In this document: in pieces, positions 8,961 to 18,430 of the stretch
Numbering within the stretch: position 1 is the first letter of the stretch
How the letters are laid out: each line of letters begins with the position of its first letter
Source: CAVVVS01 sp963751355
GTDB taxonomy: Bacteria; Bacteroidota; Ignavibacteria; Ignavibacteriales; Ignavibacteriaceae
DNA: 64,000 nt
Reading direction: 5' to 3'
Assembly: GCA_963751355.1 (NCBI GenBank)
Contig: CAVVVS010000091.1
Span: forward strand, 1-64,000
Notes under the pieces: model-generated
What the model saw: only the letters and a program-made list of their open reading frames with translations
Database searches by the model: none
What the model was told of the DNA's origin: nothing
Position numbers and translations under genes: made by a program

Positions 8961-10174
8961 GACCAATCCCTCACTAACTTGCGATCACCAATGTAAAGTT
9001 CGTTCGGTGAGTTGGGGTCAAGCGCCCACTTTATTCGTTCAATACCTTCCGTTATTTCCTTAATTGAGCCGCAATAGCTCAATCTTAAATGTCCTTCCAT
9101 TCCGAAATCTTTTCCGGGCACCGTAAGTACCATAACTTTATCTATAAGAAATTCGGAAAGTTTATTGGAGTTTTTTTCATAGTTGCTAAAGTCAGCAAAA
9201 CAGTAAAATGTTCCGTCTGGTTTTGTAACCTTTACTCCGTCAAATGAATTTAATTGATCCATCATCACATTGCGATTGTTTTCGAGAGTGGTTCTTAAGC
9301 TTTCTACTCCGGATTGAATTCCGTTCAACGCACCGACCGCTGCTTTCTGTAACAATACCGAAGGACCGGATGTTTGATGTCCCTGAATATTTGACATTGC
9401 CTCGATTAGTTTTTTGTTTCCCACTGCCCATCCTATTCTGAAACCGGTCATAGCATACTGCTTGGAGACACCGTTGATTACAATCAACTTAGAACTTTCG
9501 GTAAGATTTTTTGCATAGTCGTAACAATTAATCGGCTTCTTTCCGTCGAACAACAAGCGATGATAGATGTCATCCATAATTAAATAAATATCTTTCTTCT
9601 CGCAGAATTGAACTATATCGGAAATGAATTCCTCAGAATACATTACGCCCGAGGGATTATTAGGGCTATTAATAATTATGGCTTTTGTATATGAACTAAC
9701 GCGCTGCTCAATATCCTGGATTTTCGGATAAAAAGTACCATCCTCGGGAACAACCGGAACGCCGATAGCGCCGCATAATTTCACCATCTCCGGATAGCTC
9801 ACCCAATACGGTGCGGGATATAATACTTCTTCCTGAGGATTTAATATTGACTGTAAAGCCACCATTATAGCTTGCTTTGCACCGCCGGATGCTATAACGT
9901 TTGCAGGTGAAACATTACGATTGTAAAATTCTTCGGTATATCGAATTATAGCTTTTTTTAATGCAGGAATACCGTCTGCAGGTGCATACCTAACTTCTGC
10001 CGTGTTAAGATGGGCAGCCGCTGGAATTATTGCGTCCATAGGAGCTTTACTTTTAGGTTCCCCGCCGCCAAGGTGAATAACCGGGTCTCCTTTTTCTCTT
10101 AATATAGATGCTTTTTCATTCAGCTTTAAAGTAGGTGAGGCACTAATTGATTTTGCAATTTGACTTAGACTCAT
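8957..10174 (-). CDS. Class I aminotransferase coupled to pckA
   Basis: Fold-type I aminotransferase of 405 residues. The motifs are LGGGEPKSKAP near residue 36, YAPADGIPALKKA, ASGGAKQAI, YPAPYWVSYPEMV, NSPNNPSGVMYS, MDDIYHRLLF (PLP Asp) and NGVSKQYAMTGFRIGWAVGN (PLP Lys near 236). It resembles aspartate aminotransferases. It overlaps pckA by 4 bases (ATGA), so one transcript would convert aspartate to oxaloacetate and then to PEP; that pathway role is inference from coupling. The Gly-Gly-Gly in place of the usual SAGEP entrance motif, and Gly-Phe rather than Gly-Trp after MT, mark a subfamily distinct from the enzyme at 2243. The start is supported by GGGGTTAC before the ATG. Confidence 0.9.
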   Translation of the reverse strand: MSLSQIAKSISASPTLKLNEKASILREKGDPVIHLGGGEPKSKAPMDAIIPAAAHLNTAEVRYAPADGIPALKKAIIRYTEEFYNRNVSPANVIASGGAKQAIMVALQSILNPQEEVLYPAPYWVSYPEMVKLCGAIGVPVVPEDGTFYPKIQDIEQRVSSYTKAIIINSPNNPSGVMYSEEFISDIVQFCEKKDIYLIMDDIYHRLLFDGKKPINCYDYAKNLTESSKLIVINGVSKQYAMTGFRIGWAVGNKKLIEAMSNIQGHQTSGPSVLLQKAAVGALNGIQSGVESLRTTLENNRNVMMDQLNSFDGVKVTKPDGTFYCFADFSNYEKNSNKLSEFLIDKVMVLTVPGKDFGMEGHLRLSYCGSIKEITEGIERIKWALDPNSPNELYIGDRKLVRDWS

Positions 10175-10467
10175 GTAAGTAACCCCTGGTTATAATGAAT
10201 AATTTACAACTCAAACTTATTCTTAGTATGACAGATAAGCAAGTAAATTAAACCAAAAGAATAAAATTTAATAACAAATTGTATTCTGTCATAAAAATTT
10301 TAAGCATAAAAATACAAAAATATCTATAAAATAACCTTATTATCCAGAAATTTGTATAAAAATTTAATAATGAATATCTTTTGGATAAATAATGTTTACT
10401 CCCAATAACAATTTCAGAGGAAAATTTTAAAAAAAATTAATACAAATTATCAAATCAGAATTTTGAT

Positions 10468-10998
10468 TTATTTTCTCCGTTCATAATGAATTTTCCATCT
10501 CAAATTCCAGTTTTGTGTTGTATCCGTTGTGTTCTCCCAATCCCAATCAAATGAATTATTTCTAATGTTATAAAATACCATCCTTTGATAAATTTTCTTG
10601 CCCGCTTTATTTGTAAAAGATCTTTCAAATATTCTTTTCTCTCCTTCAAACTTCCCGGTAAAATCCAGGTAAGCACCTTCATTATCTACCCAGGTTTGGC
10701 GCCAAAGATTAAAATTAGGATTATAAACGGTAACACTCATGCCTTTAAATCCGGCTAACGGTCCATCATCCGCTTTAAAATGTTCTTGTATTACATGCCC
10801 GTCCATTATTTTTTCAATATCATTAGTGCCGTGACTAGTTGAGCCGTCTTTATTCTGCCATGTTAAATTCCAATGACCTACCCAAAAATCGAAGAGGTTC
10901 GATTGAGCATTATTACCATTATTTGTCTGCGCCATGGATTTAGGAATAATTAAACATAACACTAGAATATGGAACAAAATAAAAAAAGATTTATTCAT
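10468..10998 (-). CDS. Secreted DUF1579-like protein
   Basis: The signal peptide occupies residues 1-23 (hydrophobic core, cleavage after SMA-Q). The mature part opens with FDFWVGHWNLTW, the typical start of DUF1579-like lipocalin-type proteins, and continues as predicted beta strands rich in Trp (WRQTWVD, FDWDWEN, WNLRWKIHYE). Total 176 residues. Function is not known for the family. The gene stands alone, with about 290 AT-rich bases to the aminotransferase gene on one side and 230 to the SBBP gene on the other. Confidence 0.7.
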   Translation of the reverse strand: MNKSFFILFHILVLCLIIPKSMAQTNNGNNAQSNLFDFWVGHWNLTWQNKDGSTSHGTNDIEKIMDGHVIQEHFKADDGPLAGFKGMSVTVYNPNFNLWRQTWVDNEGAYLDFTGKFEGEKRIFERSFTNKAGKKIYQRMVFYNIRNNSFDWDWENTTDTTQNWNLRWKIHYERRK

Positions 10999-11229
10999 AA
11001 CTCACCTATAATGGTTATTTTTAATTTTTATGATTACATGAATGAAAATTTAAATCCGAATACTTAATTTTATAATACATAGCGGGAATGAGGGATGCAA
11101 TAAAAATTTTATGTACGGCAGGTCTAAAAATTTATAAATTCATCCGGCTATAATTAAAATCAAAATTTAATTGATATTAAATTTTGAATCTGATTTTTTA
11201 TCCCGAAAGAATTTTATAAAATAAATCTC

Positions 11230-14067
11230 TTACTTCAGAAGTAAAAGTTTTTTAACCGATCTAAATTCTCCGGTTCTCAATTCATAAAAATATACTCCGC
11301 TTGCTAAAGTGCTTCCGTCAAGTCTTACTCTATAATTACCTAAACTTTGAAATTGATTCACTAGCGTTAAAAGCGTGCGTCCGTTAGCCTCATAAATTCG
11401 CAGAACAACTTTTTGAGATTTAGGAATAGTGTATTCAATCGTGGTTACAGGATTAAAAGGATTCGGATAGTTTTGTAATAATTTAAATTCAGGGGGAATA
11501 ATACTGTTTAACAATCCCACTTCTGTGAATGAGACTGATGCTTCATTTGAGGGAGCACTCTCGCCTTCAGCATATACTGCCGTTAATACATAATAGTAAT
11601 TTGGACCTGAAGAAATAATTTTATCTTTATAACTCGTTTCATTAGCGTTACAACTTCCGATTTTATTAAGTATACTGCAAAAAACCGGGGATGTAGGGGA
11701 GCGATAAATGTTATAGGAAGATAAATTTGGAGAAGCCGGCGGATTCCATTTTAGTGTTACATTTTGTCCGGAAACTTCGGCTTTTAAATTTTCCGGTGAA
11801 GCCAAAACAGTCGAAGTGATTTTTATTAAAAATCCATCGGGGCACGGAAACTCACCGCACATACTTCCTCCGAAATGCTCCTGAAACGGACTTTTTACCG
11901 GAAAGTCTGTATTTGATCTTGTCTTTCCGGTTATATAAACATCCCCTCTGTCGTCAACTGAAATTCCGTTACCGGTATCATCCTGGTTGCCCCCGATATA
12001 TGTTGAATAAACAAATTCGGTACCTGTATTATTTATTTTTGCTGCAAACGCATCTTCCCTGTAGGGAGGATAAATTCCTGCATTATATCCCTGCATTGAA
12101 TTTACCGTATTGAAATCATGGGAAGTTGTATATCCGGTTATGTAGGCATTACCTGCTGCATCCACGGCAATATCATTTCCAACGTCGGAGTCGGTTCCTG
12201 CCAGATAGGTTGAATACATTAATAATTGTCCGTCGGGACTCATTTTAGTTACGAAAACATCGAAATCAAAAAGTCCTCCTTTTGTTTGAATCGGATTTTT
12301 GGTAGGGAAGTCCGCCGAATTTGTACCACCTGTAATATATATATTATCGTCTTTATCTATCGCGATTCCTTTGCCTTGATCAATTTGTGTCCCCCCGAGG
12401 AAAGTCGAAAACAGTGGAGTACCGTCCGGAGAAAATTTTGTAACAAAAACATCATAACTTCCGCCCAATTTATTTTGATACGGTTTAATTAATGGAAATT
12501 CGCCTGCCCCGGTATAACCGGTAATCACCGCGTTGTTTTTAGAATCTATTGCAACATCTCTTCCAACTTCACTTAGTGTACTTGAGCTGCCTAAATAAGT
12601 TGAATAGACAACCGTTGCACCGTTAGCAGATAATTTAGTTACAAATATATCTTGAGGAAAAATTCCCCCTGAAAGATTATTTTGAAAAGCATTAACAACC
12701 GGAAAATTATTTGAGCAAGTAAGTCCGGTAACTACAATAGAACCATCTTTCGCTGCCGAAATCGCATTACCCATCTCGTTATTATTTCCCCCAAGGTAAG
12801 TAGAAAAAATTATATTTGAACCTGAGTTGTTCAGCATAGTAATGAAAGCATCGCTCCAGGTGGTGTCTCCTATATTTGGCTGCACCGCATTTTTAATGGG
12901 GAAGTCTGTTGAACTTGTATTTCCGATAATATAAATATTTCCGTTTTCGTCTACGGTTATTCCGTTACCAGTGTCGCTTTTACTTCCGCCTAAAAATGTG
13001 GAAAAAATTATTTCACTTCCCGAAGGATTTATTTTAGTAACAAAAATATCGCCCCAACCGCCTCCTCTGGTAGGCTGAAGCGCATCTTTTACCGGGAAGT
13101 CGGACGAAATAGTTTCTCCGGTGATGTAAATATTTTTCTGATTATCAAGGGCAATGTCATATGCAATATCGTTATTGCTTCCGCCCAGGTATGAGGAAAA
13201 GATTATAACCGGATCGATAATAACCGGAAGCTCGGGATCGTATGAATTTAACCTTATTCCGATTTGATTCTTATCCCTTAAAACGTAACCGCCGCTCAAT
13301 CTGTTTTTGGAATCATCCGAAATTTGATACATAAATGGTGATTTCATTAATAAAATTTCATTCCGCTTTACAATTCTCAGGCTGCCATCGTTTGTAATTT
13401 CAATCTTTTCTGCGCCTTCAACTTTTAGAGAGATTAATTTGTAATCCGCACCCGGAGATAATACAAAATCATATTCAATTTTATTCTGATTGCCGTAAAA
13501 TATAAGATCAATACCTTCATATATTTTATGATATTTAACTTTTGCATAAGTGGGTACATCATGAAACCACTTGTCCTTTTTATTCCCTAATAAATAATTA
13601 ACTTTCGTAGTTAATGGGGAAATCCCTTCAAGAATGGAATTTTTATTACATCCGTCAAATTTTATGGTGAAATAATTATTATTAATATTCTTAGCCATAA
13701 ATACTGATTCGGAGGAATCCTTCCGGGGTTCAGCGGCATCCTGAAAATTTCCGGGTAAATGTACAATTAAATCGTTTTGTGTTAAGTATAATTTATAGTT
13801 TATTCCTCTGGCACAAAATTTAACTGAGTTTGCAAATTGTCCTGCATTAGATTCAAATCTTAGCGGAAAATTATTTAATCTGGTTATGCTGAAATTACCT
13901 TTTCCGGTTGTTGAAGTCGTATTGATTATATTGGAGATGTTGGATGATTTTTCTTTAATTTCAAAAGAATGCTTATCACGCGAAGGGATTTGTATGTCAA
14001 TTGCCGTGAAGGGGCTCATAATGATTAAGGCAAACAGAAAATAATTAATTTTACAAAGGTTATTCAT
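11230..14067 (-). CDS. Secreted seven-bladed SBBP beta-propeller with T9SS sorting domain
   Basis: A 945-residue exported protein. Order: signal peptide (about 1-25); a DUF7948-like N-terminal domain (about 65-290, with NAGQF and KYHKIYEGIDLIFYG); seven SBBP repeats (about 290-765), each with an STxLGG-type blade start, a GN-hydrophobic-YITG strand and a DFP turn; a fibronectin III-like domain (about 775-855, LKWNPPASPNLSSYNIYRS); and a C-terminal T9SS sorting domain starting QNYPNPFNPVTTIEY and ending in KKLLLLK. Counting blade starts gives exactly seven, so a closed propeller is expected. It is likely displayed on or released from the cell surface; its ligand is unknown. GGGGAG precedes the ATG. 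The subtilase, also T9SS-tagged, ends 137 bases upstream. Confidence 0.9.
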   Translation of the reverse strand: MNNLCKINYFLFALIIMSPFTAIDIQIPSRDKHSFEIKEKSSNISNIINTTSTTGKGNFSITRLNNFPLRFESNAGQFANSVKFCARGINYKLYLTQNDLIVHLPGNFQDAAEPRKDSSESVFMAKNINNNYFTIKFDGCNKNSILEGISPLTTKVNYLLGNKKDKWFHDVPTYAKVKYHKIYEGIDLIFYGNQNKIEYDFVLSPGADYKLISLKVEGAEKIEITNDGSLRIVKRNEILLMKSPFMYQISDDSKNRLSGGYVLRDKNQIGIRLNSYDPELPVIIDPVIIFSSYLGGSNNDIAYDIALDNQKNIYITGETISSDFPVKDALQPTRGGGWGDIFVTKINPSGSEIIFSTFLGGSKSDTGNGITVDENGNIYIIGNTSSTDFPIKNAVQPNIGDTTWSDAFITMLNNSGSNIIFSTYLGGNNNEMGNAISAAKDGSIVVTGLTCSNNFPVVNAFQNNLSGGIFPQDIFVTKLSANGATVVYSTYLGSSSTLSEVGRDVAIDSKNNAVITGYTGAGEFPLIKPYQNKLGGSYDVFVTKFSPDGTPLFSTFLGGTQIDQGKGIAIDKDDNIYITGGTNSADFPTKNPIQTKGGLFDFDVFVTKMSPDGQLLMYSTYLAGTDSDVGNDIAVDAAGNAYITGYTTSHDFNTVNSMQGYNAGIYPPYREDAFAAKINNTGTEFVYSTYIGGNQDDTGNGISVDDRGDVYITGKTRSNTDFPVKSPFQEHFGGSMCGEFPCPDGFLIKITSTVLASPENLKAEVSGQNVTLKWNPPASPNLSSYNIYRSPTSPVFCSILNKIGSCNANETSYKDKIISSGPNYYYVLTAVYAEGESAPSNEASVSFTEVGLLNSIIPPEFKLLQNYPNPFNPVTTIEYTIPKSQKVVLRIYEANGRTLLTLVNQFQSLGNYRVRLDGSTLASGVYFYELRTGEFRSVKKLLLLK

Positions 14068-14203
14068 GATAAACTCCCCGGGTTATATCCTTTCATCTTT
14101 TCCAAAAACAGTACAACGATGAGTTATTTTTAAATACTTTGATGAAAGCAGAATTAATTTTTTTAACTTAAATCATTAACGCAATAAGATATTTTTCCTT
14201 CAA

Positions 14204-17200
14204 TTACTTTAAAAGAATGAATTTTTTTGTATCGTTAAAATTATCTGAAAAAAGTCTGTAAAAATACACACCACTGGGCAAATTACTTGCGTTAAAAATT
14301 ATATTATAAGTACCTATTCTTTTTTCTTCCCGTAGTAGTACTGCAACTTCACGTCCGATCACGTCGTAAACTTTTAGTGTCACAAATGTTTTCTTAGGGA
14401 CCTGAAATTTGATATTTGTAACCGGGTTGAACGGATTCGGATAGTTTTGATATAAGTTATAATTAACCGGGAGCATATCCGGGTCATCCACACTAACAGA
14501 ACTGCTGACATTTATGTTGACCGGAAGAGAAATATTTCCGCCGTTACTATTTATGTTAATTTGAGCAAGATACTTACCTTCGGTTAAATCCGCTGCGTCC
14601 AATGAAACTCCGATTGTTTTTTGACTGCCGGCAGCAACACTACCCGAATTCGGAGCGGAGGTTAGTTTTGGGGGAGTATCACTTATAATCACTTGTCCGG
14701 GAACATCTCCCTTAGCACCTTCATTATCTGTTACCGTAAGTTTATAATTATAAGTGTTAGCCTGTGTATATGTATGATTGGCAATTTTTTGATTAGAACT
14801 GCTGCCGTCACCGAATTCCCATAGATAGCTCGTTATTTGTCCGTCCGTATCGTAGGAATTTGATGCATCGAAAGTGATCTGCTCGCTAATCACGGCTTGA
14901 GCCTTGGAAACATTTGCAACAGCATACGGCGATTTGTTTGATGTTGCTTGATTTATTTTTATTTGTCCCGTAGCATCATCGGTAGCGCCTTTATCATCCG
15001 TGACGGTTAATTTATAATTATATGTTGCTGGAATTGTGTATTGATGATTAGTTTTCATCTCGCTGCTTGTCGCTCCGTCGCCGAAAGTCCAGGAATATTT
15101 TACAATTGTTCCATCCGTATCATACGAGGAAGAAGCATCGAAAGAGACTGATTCATTTACTTTTGCTTCAGTAGGATTTAGTGTTGCAACTGCAACAGGA
15201 TTTTTATTAGTGCCGGTAATTACTTTTGTTCCGACTGCACGTATGAGAAATGCTCCGTCCTTGAATGCCGGATTAGTATTCATGTTATACAATGTATCAT
15301 TCGAAATAAAGTAGCTTTTATTTTTAGCTTGAGCTTGATTATCAAAGCCTGCCGGGAAGTCAATATAACTGTAAAATGTGCTTACTAAAATGTAAAACTT
15401 TTGACCGTCGGAAAAATTGATTGAATTATCCAAAGTAATTGTAAACCATGAACCGCTTGTGGCTAAATTCAACTGTTCATAATCACCCATTAATTCACTT
15501 AAATTTTTATCGAGAACGGAGATATAAACGCTGTTGGAAAACGCACTTTGAGTTTGTAAATAAAATTGAAAACTCTCCAGTGTGAATGAAAAACCGGAAA
15601 CATCATACTCATTTACCCATGTGAAATTTTGTCCGTAATTGAATCCTATAAATGTATCGGGTGTATTATTACCGTCATCTAATATCAAAATATCACTGCC
15701 CTCAATTTGCTTATTAGAATTATAATTACTTATTGAGTTTTTATTTGCAAATGAAGAAATCTTTTTAGAAGAACTTTCCATTAAACCTGATTTAACTAAT
15801 TGTTTGAAAGGCTTCGAGTTTGATAAAATTTTTGAATAATTTACTTTAGAACTTGTTAGGTGAGGCTGAGTGACAACTATCTGATAATTTAAAACTGCGT
15901 CTCCGGTATTGAATAAAATAAAATTTTCATCAACCGTATCTCCCGGTTTTACATTCATATCTATTTTTTGAGAATTTACCGATGCGACCGCCGTACCGGT
16001 TCCCGCAACTTTTTTTAAAGCCTCAAGTGCATCAATTTTACCGGCTCCGAATGAATTATTGGGAACTGCGCCTGTGTAATTATCTACTCTAGCTGTCTCT
16101 TTCAGAATTTGTACGGCTTGAGCATAATCCAAATTCGGATTTGCTTCAAGCATAAGAGCAACCAAACCGGTCACATGAGGTGATGCCATGCTTGTACCTT
16201 CCATTCCCTGGTAACTTCCTCCCTGTAAAACCCGCTCTCGCGTATATCCTGTCCCTTCCGTCAAATCCGAAGATAAAACTGAAAAGATCAGTTCTCCCGG
16301 AGCAGAAATATCCGGTAAAATTCTTCCGTCTCTGGAAGGCCCTATACTGCTAAAAAATGAACATTGTCCTTTTTCAGGAATTACATTATTTGGTGAACCA
16401 TCCGGGTTAGGATTTAATTGATTGCGTTTGACACCGTCAATATCAATCCATTCATTTTTTGTTACATATGAGCCGGTGCAGATTACTTTTTTTGCTGTAC
16501 CCGGCGGACTGATAGTTTTTTTGCTGTCGCCGGGTTTAATCCTTTGCGAGGGTACATCATCCCGCGTAAAGATTCCTCCCGAAGCAATCCATGCATCGAA
16601 GGATCCGGATCCGTATGTGAAAAGTGCCCAATAAACTTGGCTTAAATCTATTTGACCGTTGTTGCTGTCTATTACTAAAAATACTCTTTTAGCTCCGTTA
16701 TTGGGATCGGATGTTGTGGTAGCGTCAATAGTCACTATACCGCATGTTTTTTGATCTACCGTGAACGATAAATTTTCAACTTTATTGCCCGGTTGTATCG
16801 GTTCGGTTCTTGCGATAATTTTTAAATCCTTATCGAACGCTGCAATACCGACCGAAATGTTACCCTCATCGTACCACATATCTGCTAGCGTATATTTTGT
16901 ACCGGTGGCAGTGAGCCAAAAAGTAAATGATGCCTCATCGTAAGCACTACCGCTTGTTTCATAACTTAGATGTATTGAACTATAACCGTCATTCCCTGCT
17001 GATTTTACAATAATTTTTCCAGGAGCTGTTAAATTACTTAATGCTTGTTCATAAAGAGCAGTTCCGTCATGAGCACCTATTTGTCCGCCTAAGCTAAGAT
17101 TTATAACAGCAGGCTTACTCAATGCCTGAGCCTTTTTAAAAATGTAATCACATCCGTTTATTATATCGCCGTCAATAAAACCGGGTCCTTCTTTAAAGCC

Positions 17201-18055
17201 CTTAACAAAAATAATATCGGCTTCGGGTGCCATTCCAAGAAAACTTGTATTATTCATCCCTGCCCCTGCGGCAATACCGGTTACATGAGTACCATGCCCG
17301 TGCCCTTCATCCAAATCTTTTTCGTTGCATTGTGACGCATCGAGTTGATTTTTAGTATACTCGGTTCCGTAATCAAAATCAGCAGGAGGATTTACATTTC
17401 CCGACATATCCCACAAATATTTAATTCTGCTTCCTTCAGTATTTTTAAAATCATTATTTTTCCAATCAATACCGCTGTCAACCACTCCAACAATCACTCC
17501 TTTACCCTTAAATGCCTTTGGTAAGCCGGTACCCGCATGCACTGCATCTGCTTTCACATCGGCAATACTCTCATTTAATTCCGGTTTGCGTAAAATACTG
17601 GCCTCGGCGCAGAGAGTGCTTTCGGAGCTGATGAGGCTATTAACCGAATTTAAAGGAATATCTGCAACCAAAATGTTTCCTGAAACGGTGTATACATTCC
17701 CGCCTATTGATGACACAAGCTTTGAAGTGATTTCAGTCGAGGCTGATTTAATGAGAATCGGAACCATGACTTGATTGCTTTGATTGACTTTAAACGGAAC
17801 TAGTGATGTAATAGCAGGTTTATTCCTGTCAACTGATAGAATGGTATTGGTAATTGCAGCGGACTTAGATAAAACATATCTAAGCAGCGGATCGATTTTA
17901 TTTTCATAATTTCCGGCTGTTTTAACCTGCCCTTTAACTATTTTTTTTGTTTGATTAAAATTTGAAGTTACAAGGCTGCTTCCGGAAAGTATATTTTGCG
18001 AAAACGATAGATTTGAAAATAGAAGGCACAAAAAAATTGTACAAAACTTTTTCAT
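14204..18055 (-). CDS. Secreted subtilisin-like serine peptidase (S8) with PKD repeats and T9SS sorting domain
   Basis: A 1283-residue exported protease. From the ATG at 18055: signal peptide 1-20; a propeptide-like alpha/beta domain at about 96-159; and the S8 catalytic domain with Asp193 (GVVDSGID), His254 (GHGHGTHVTG), oxyanion Asn353 (KSAGND) and Ser620 (GTSMASPHVTG). The region between Asn353 and Ser620 carries a long beta-rich insertion. Two PKD domains follow at about 955-1130 (FDASSSYDTDG, WTFGDGA; FDASNSYDTDG, WEFGDGS), then a T9SS sorting domain from QNYPNPFNPVTNI to KKFILLK. An alternative TTG start at 18073 reads through a run of 12 Gs and would add MGGGGI before the signal peptide, so the ATG is preferred. 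A small lipoprotein resembling its propeptide lies 39 bases upstream and is probably co-transcribed. Confidence 0.93.
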   Translation of the reverse strand: MKKFCTIFLCLLFSNLSFSQNILSGSSLVTSNFNQTKKIVKGQVKTAGNYENKIDPLLRYVLSKSAAITNTILSVDRNKPAITSLVPFKVNQSNQVMVPILIKSASTEITSKLVSSIGGNVYTVSGNILVADIPLNSVNSLISSESTLCAEASILRKPELNESIADVKADAVHAGTGLPKAFKGKGVIVGVVDSGIDWKNNDFKNTEGSRIKYLWDMSGNVNPPADFDYGTEYTKNQLDASQCNEKDLDEGHGHGTHVTGIAAGAGMNNTSFLGMAPEADIIFVKGFKEGPGFIDGDIINGCDYIFKKAQALSKPAVINLSLGGQIGAHDGTALYEQALSNLTAPGKIIVKSAGNDGYSSIHLSYETSGSAYDEASFTFWLTATGTKYTLADMWYDEGNISVGIAAFDKDLKIIARTEPIQPGNKVENLSFTVDQKTCGIVTIDATTTSDPNNGAKRVFLVIDSNNGQIDLSQVYWALFTYGSGSFDAWIASGGIFTRDDVPSQRIKPGDSKKTISPPGTAKKVICTGSYVTKNEWIDIDGVKRNQLNPNPDGSPNNVIPEKGQCSFFSSIGPSRDGRILPDISAPGELIFSVLSSDLTEGTGYTRERVLQGGSYQGMEGTSMASPHVTGLVALMLEANPNLDYAQAVQILKETARVDNYTGAVPNNSFGAGKIDALEALKKVAGTGTAVASVNSQKIDMNVKPGDTVDENFILFNTGDAVLNYQIVVTQPHLTSSKVNYSKILSNSKPFKQLVKSGLMESSSKKISSFANKNSISNYNSNKQIEGSDILILDDGNNTPDTFIGFNYGQNFTWVNEYDVSGFSFTLESFQFYLQTQSAFSNSVYISVLDKNLSELMGDYEQLNLATSGSWFTITLDNSINFSDGQKFYILVSTFYSYIDFPAGFDNQAQAKNKSYFISNDTLYNMNTNPAFKDGAFLIRAVGTKVITGTNKNPVAVATLNPTEAKVNESVSFDASSSYDTDGTIVKYSWTFGDGATSSEMKTNHQYTIPATYNYKLTVTDDKGATDDATGQIKINQATSNKSPYAVANVSKAQAVISEQITFDASNSYDTDGQITSYLWEFGDGSSSNQKIANHTYTQANTYNYKLTVTDNEGAKGDVPGQVIISDTPPKLTSAPNSGSVAAGSQKTIGVSLDAADLTEGKYLAQININSNGGNISLPVNINVSSSVSVDDPDMLPVNYNLYQNYPNPFNPVTNIKFQVPKKTFVTLKVYDVIGREVAVLLREEKRIGTYNIIFNASNLPSGVYFYRLFSDNFNDTKKFILLK

Positions 18056-18059
18056 AATT

Positions 18060-18071
18060 CCCCCCCCCCCC
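18060..18071 (-). repeat. Homopolymeric G12 tract at the subtilase ribosome-binding site
   Basis: Twelve consecutive Cs on the + strand (Gs in the mRNA), ending 4 bases before the subtilase ATG and preceded by a T7 run. Neighbouring genes have AGGGG-type Shine-Dalgarno sequences, so the tract occupies that position. Length change by slipped-strand mispairing would alter Shine-Dalgarno spacing. Confidence 0.8.
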
Positions 18072-18094
18072 AAAAAAATTAAAATTTTAGAAAA

Positions 18095-18430
18095 TCATTC
18101 TAAATCTCTGACGATCGATAGCTCAAGTTGAACAATATAATCAAGTTCCGCCACTTCCATTATTTTTTCAGGATAACCTGATACTATTACGATACTGTCA
18201 AGTGCATTTTGAACATTAACTCCTTTCCCTGCTATTTCTTTTATCATTGCCGGAGAAAGACGACGGCTGCATTTTCCGATTACCTGAAGATTTTCTGATT
18301 TATTTGTTTTTTCCAGTTCAGATATTTTTTGTTTAAGCGGTGTGTCTAATTTTGAAAGTGGACCGGGATTTGTTGACGAGCAGGAAAAAAGAAAAACTGA
18401 ACTGAAAATGAAAACAAGAATAGCGTTCAT
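18095..18430 (-). CDS. Small lipoprotein resembling a stand-alone subtilase propeptide/I9 inhibitor
   Basis: 111 residues. A short hydrophobic leader ends in a lipobox (FLFSC, Cys17), so it is probably membrane-anchored by lipid. After a polar linker, residues about 46-108 read as strand-helix-strand-helix-strand (LQVIGKCSRR, then SPAMIKEIAGKGV, SIVIVSGY, PEKIMEVAELD, YIVQLELSI), the order of the peptidase inhibitor I9 fold. By eye it lines up with residues 96-159 of the downstream subtilase. The subtilase ATG is 39 bases beyond its stop. Likely role: folding chaperone or inhibitor of that protease (inference). The start has a GGGGGG ribosome-binding run. Conservation in other genomes was not tested. 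Confidence 0.6.
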   Translation of the reverse strand: MNAILVFIFSSVFLFSCSSTNPGPLSKLDTPLKQKISELEKTNKSENLQVIGKCSRRLSPAMIKEIAGKGVNVQNALDSIVIVSGYPEKIMEVAELDYIVQLELSIVRDLE

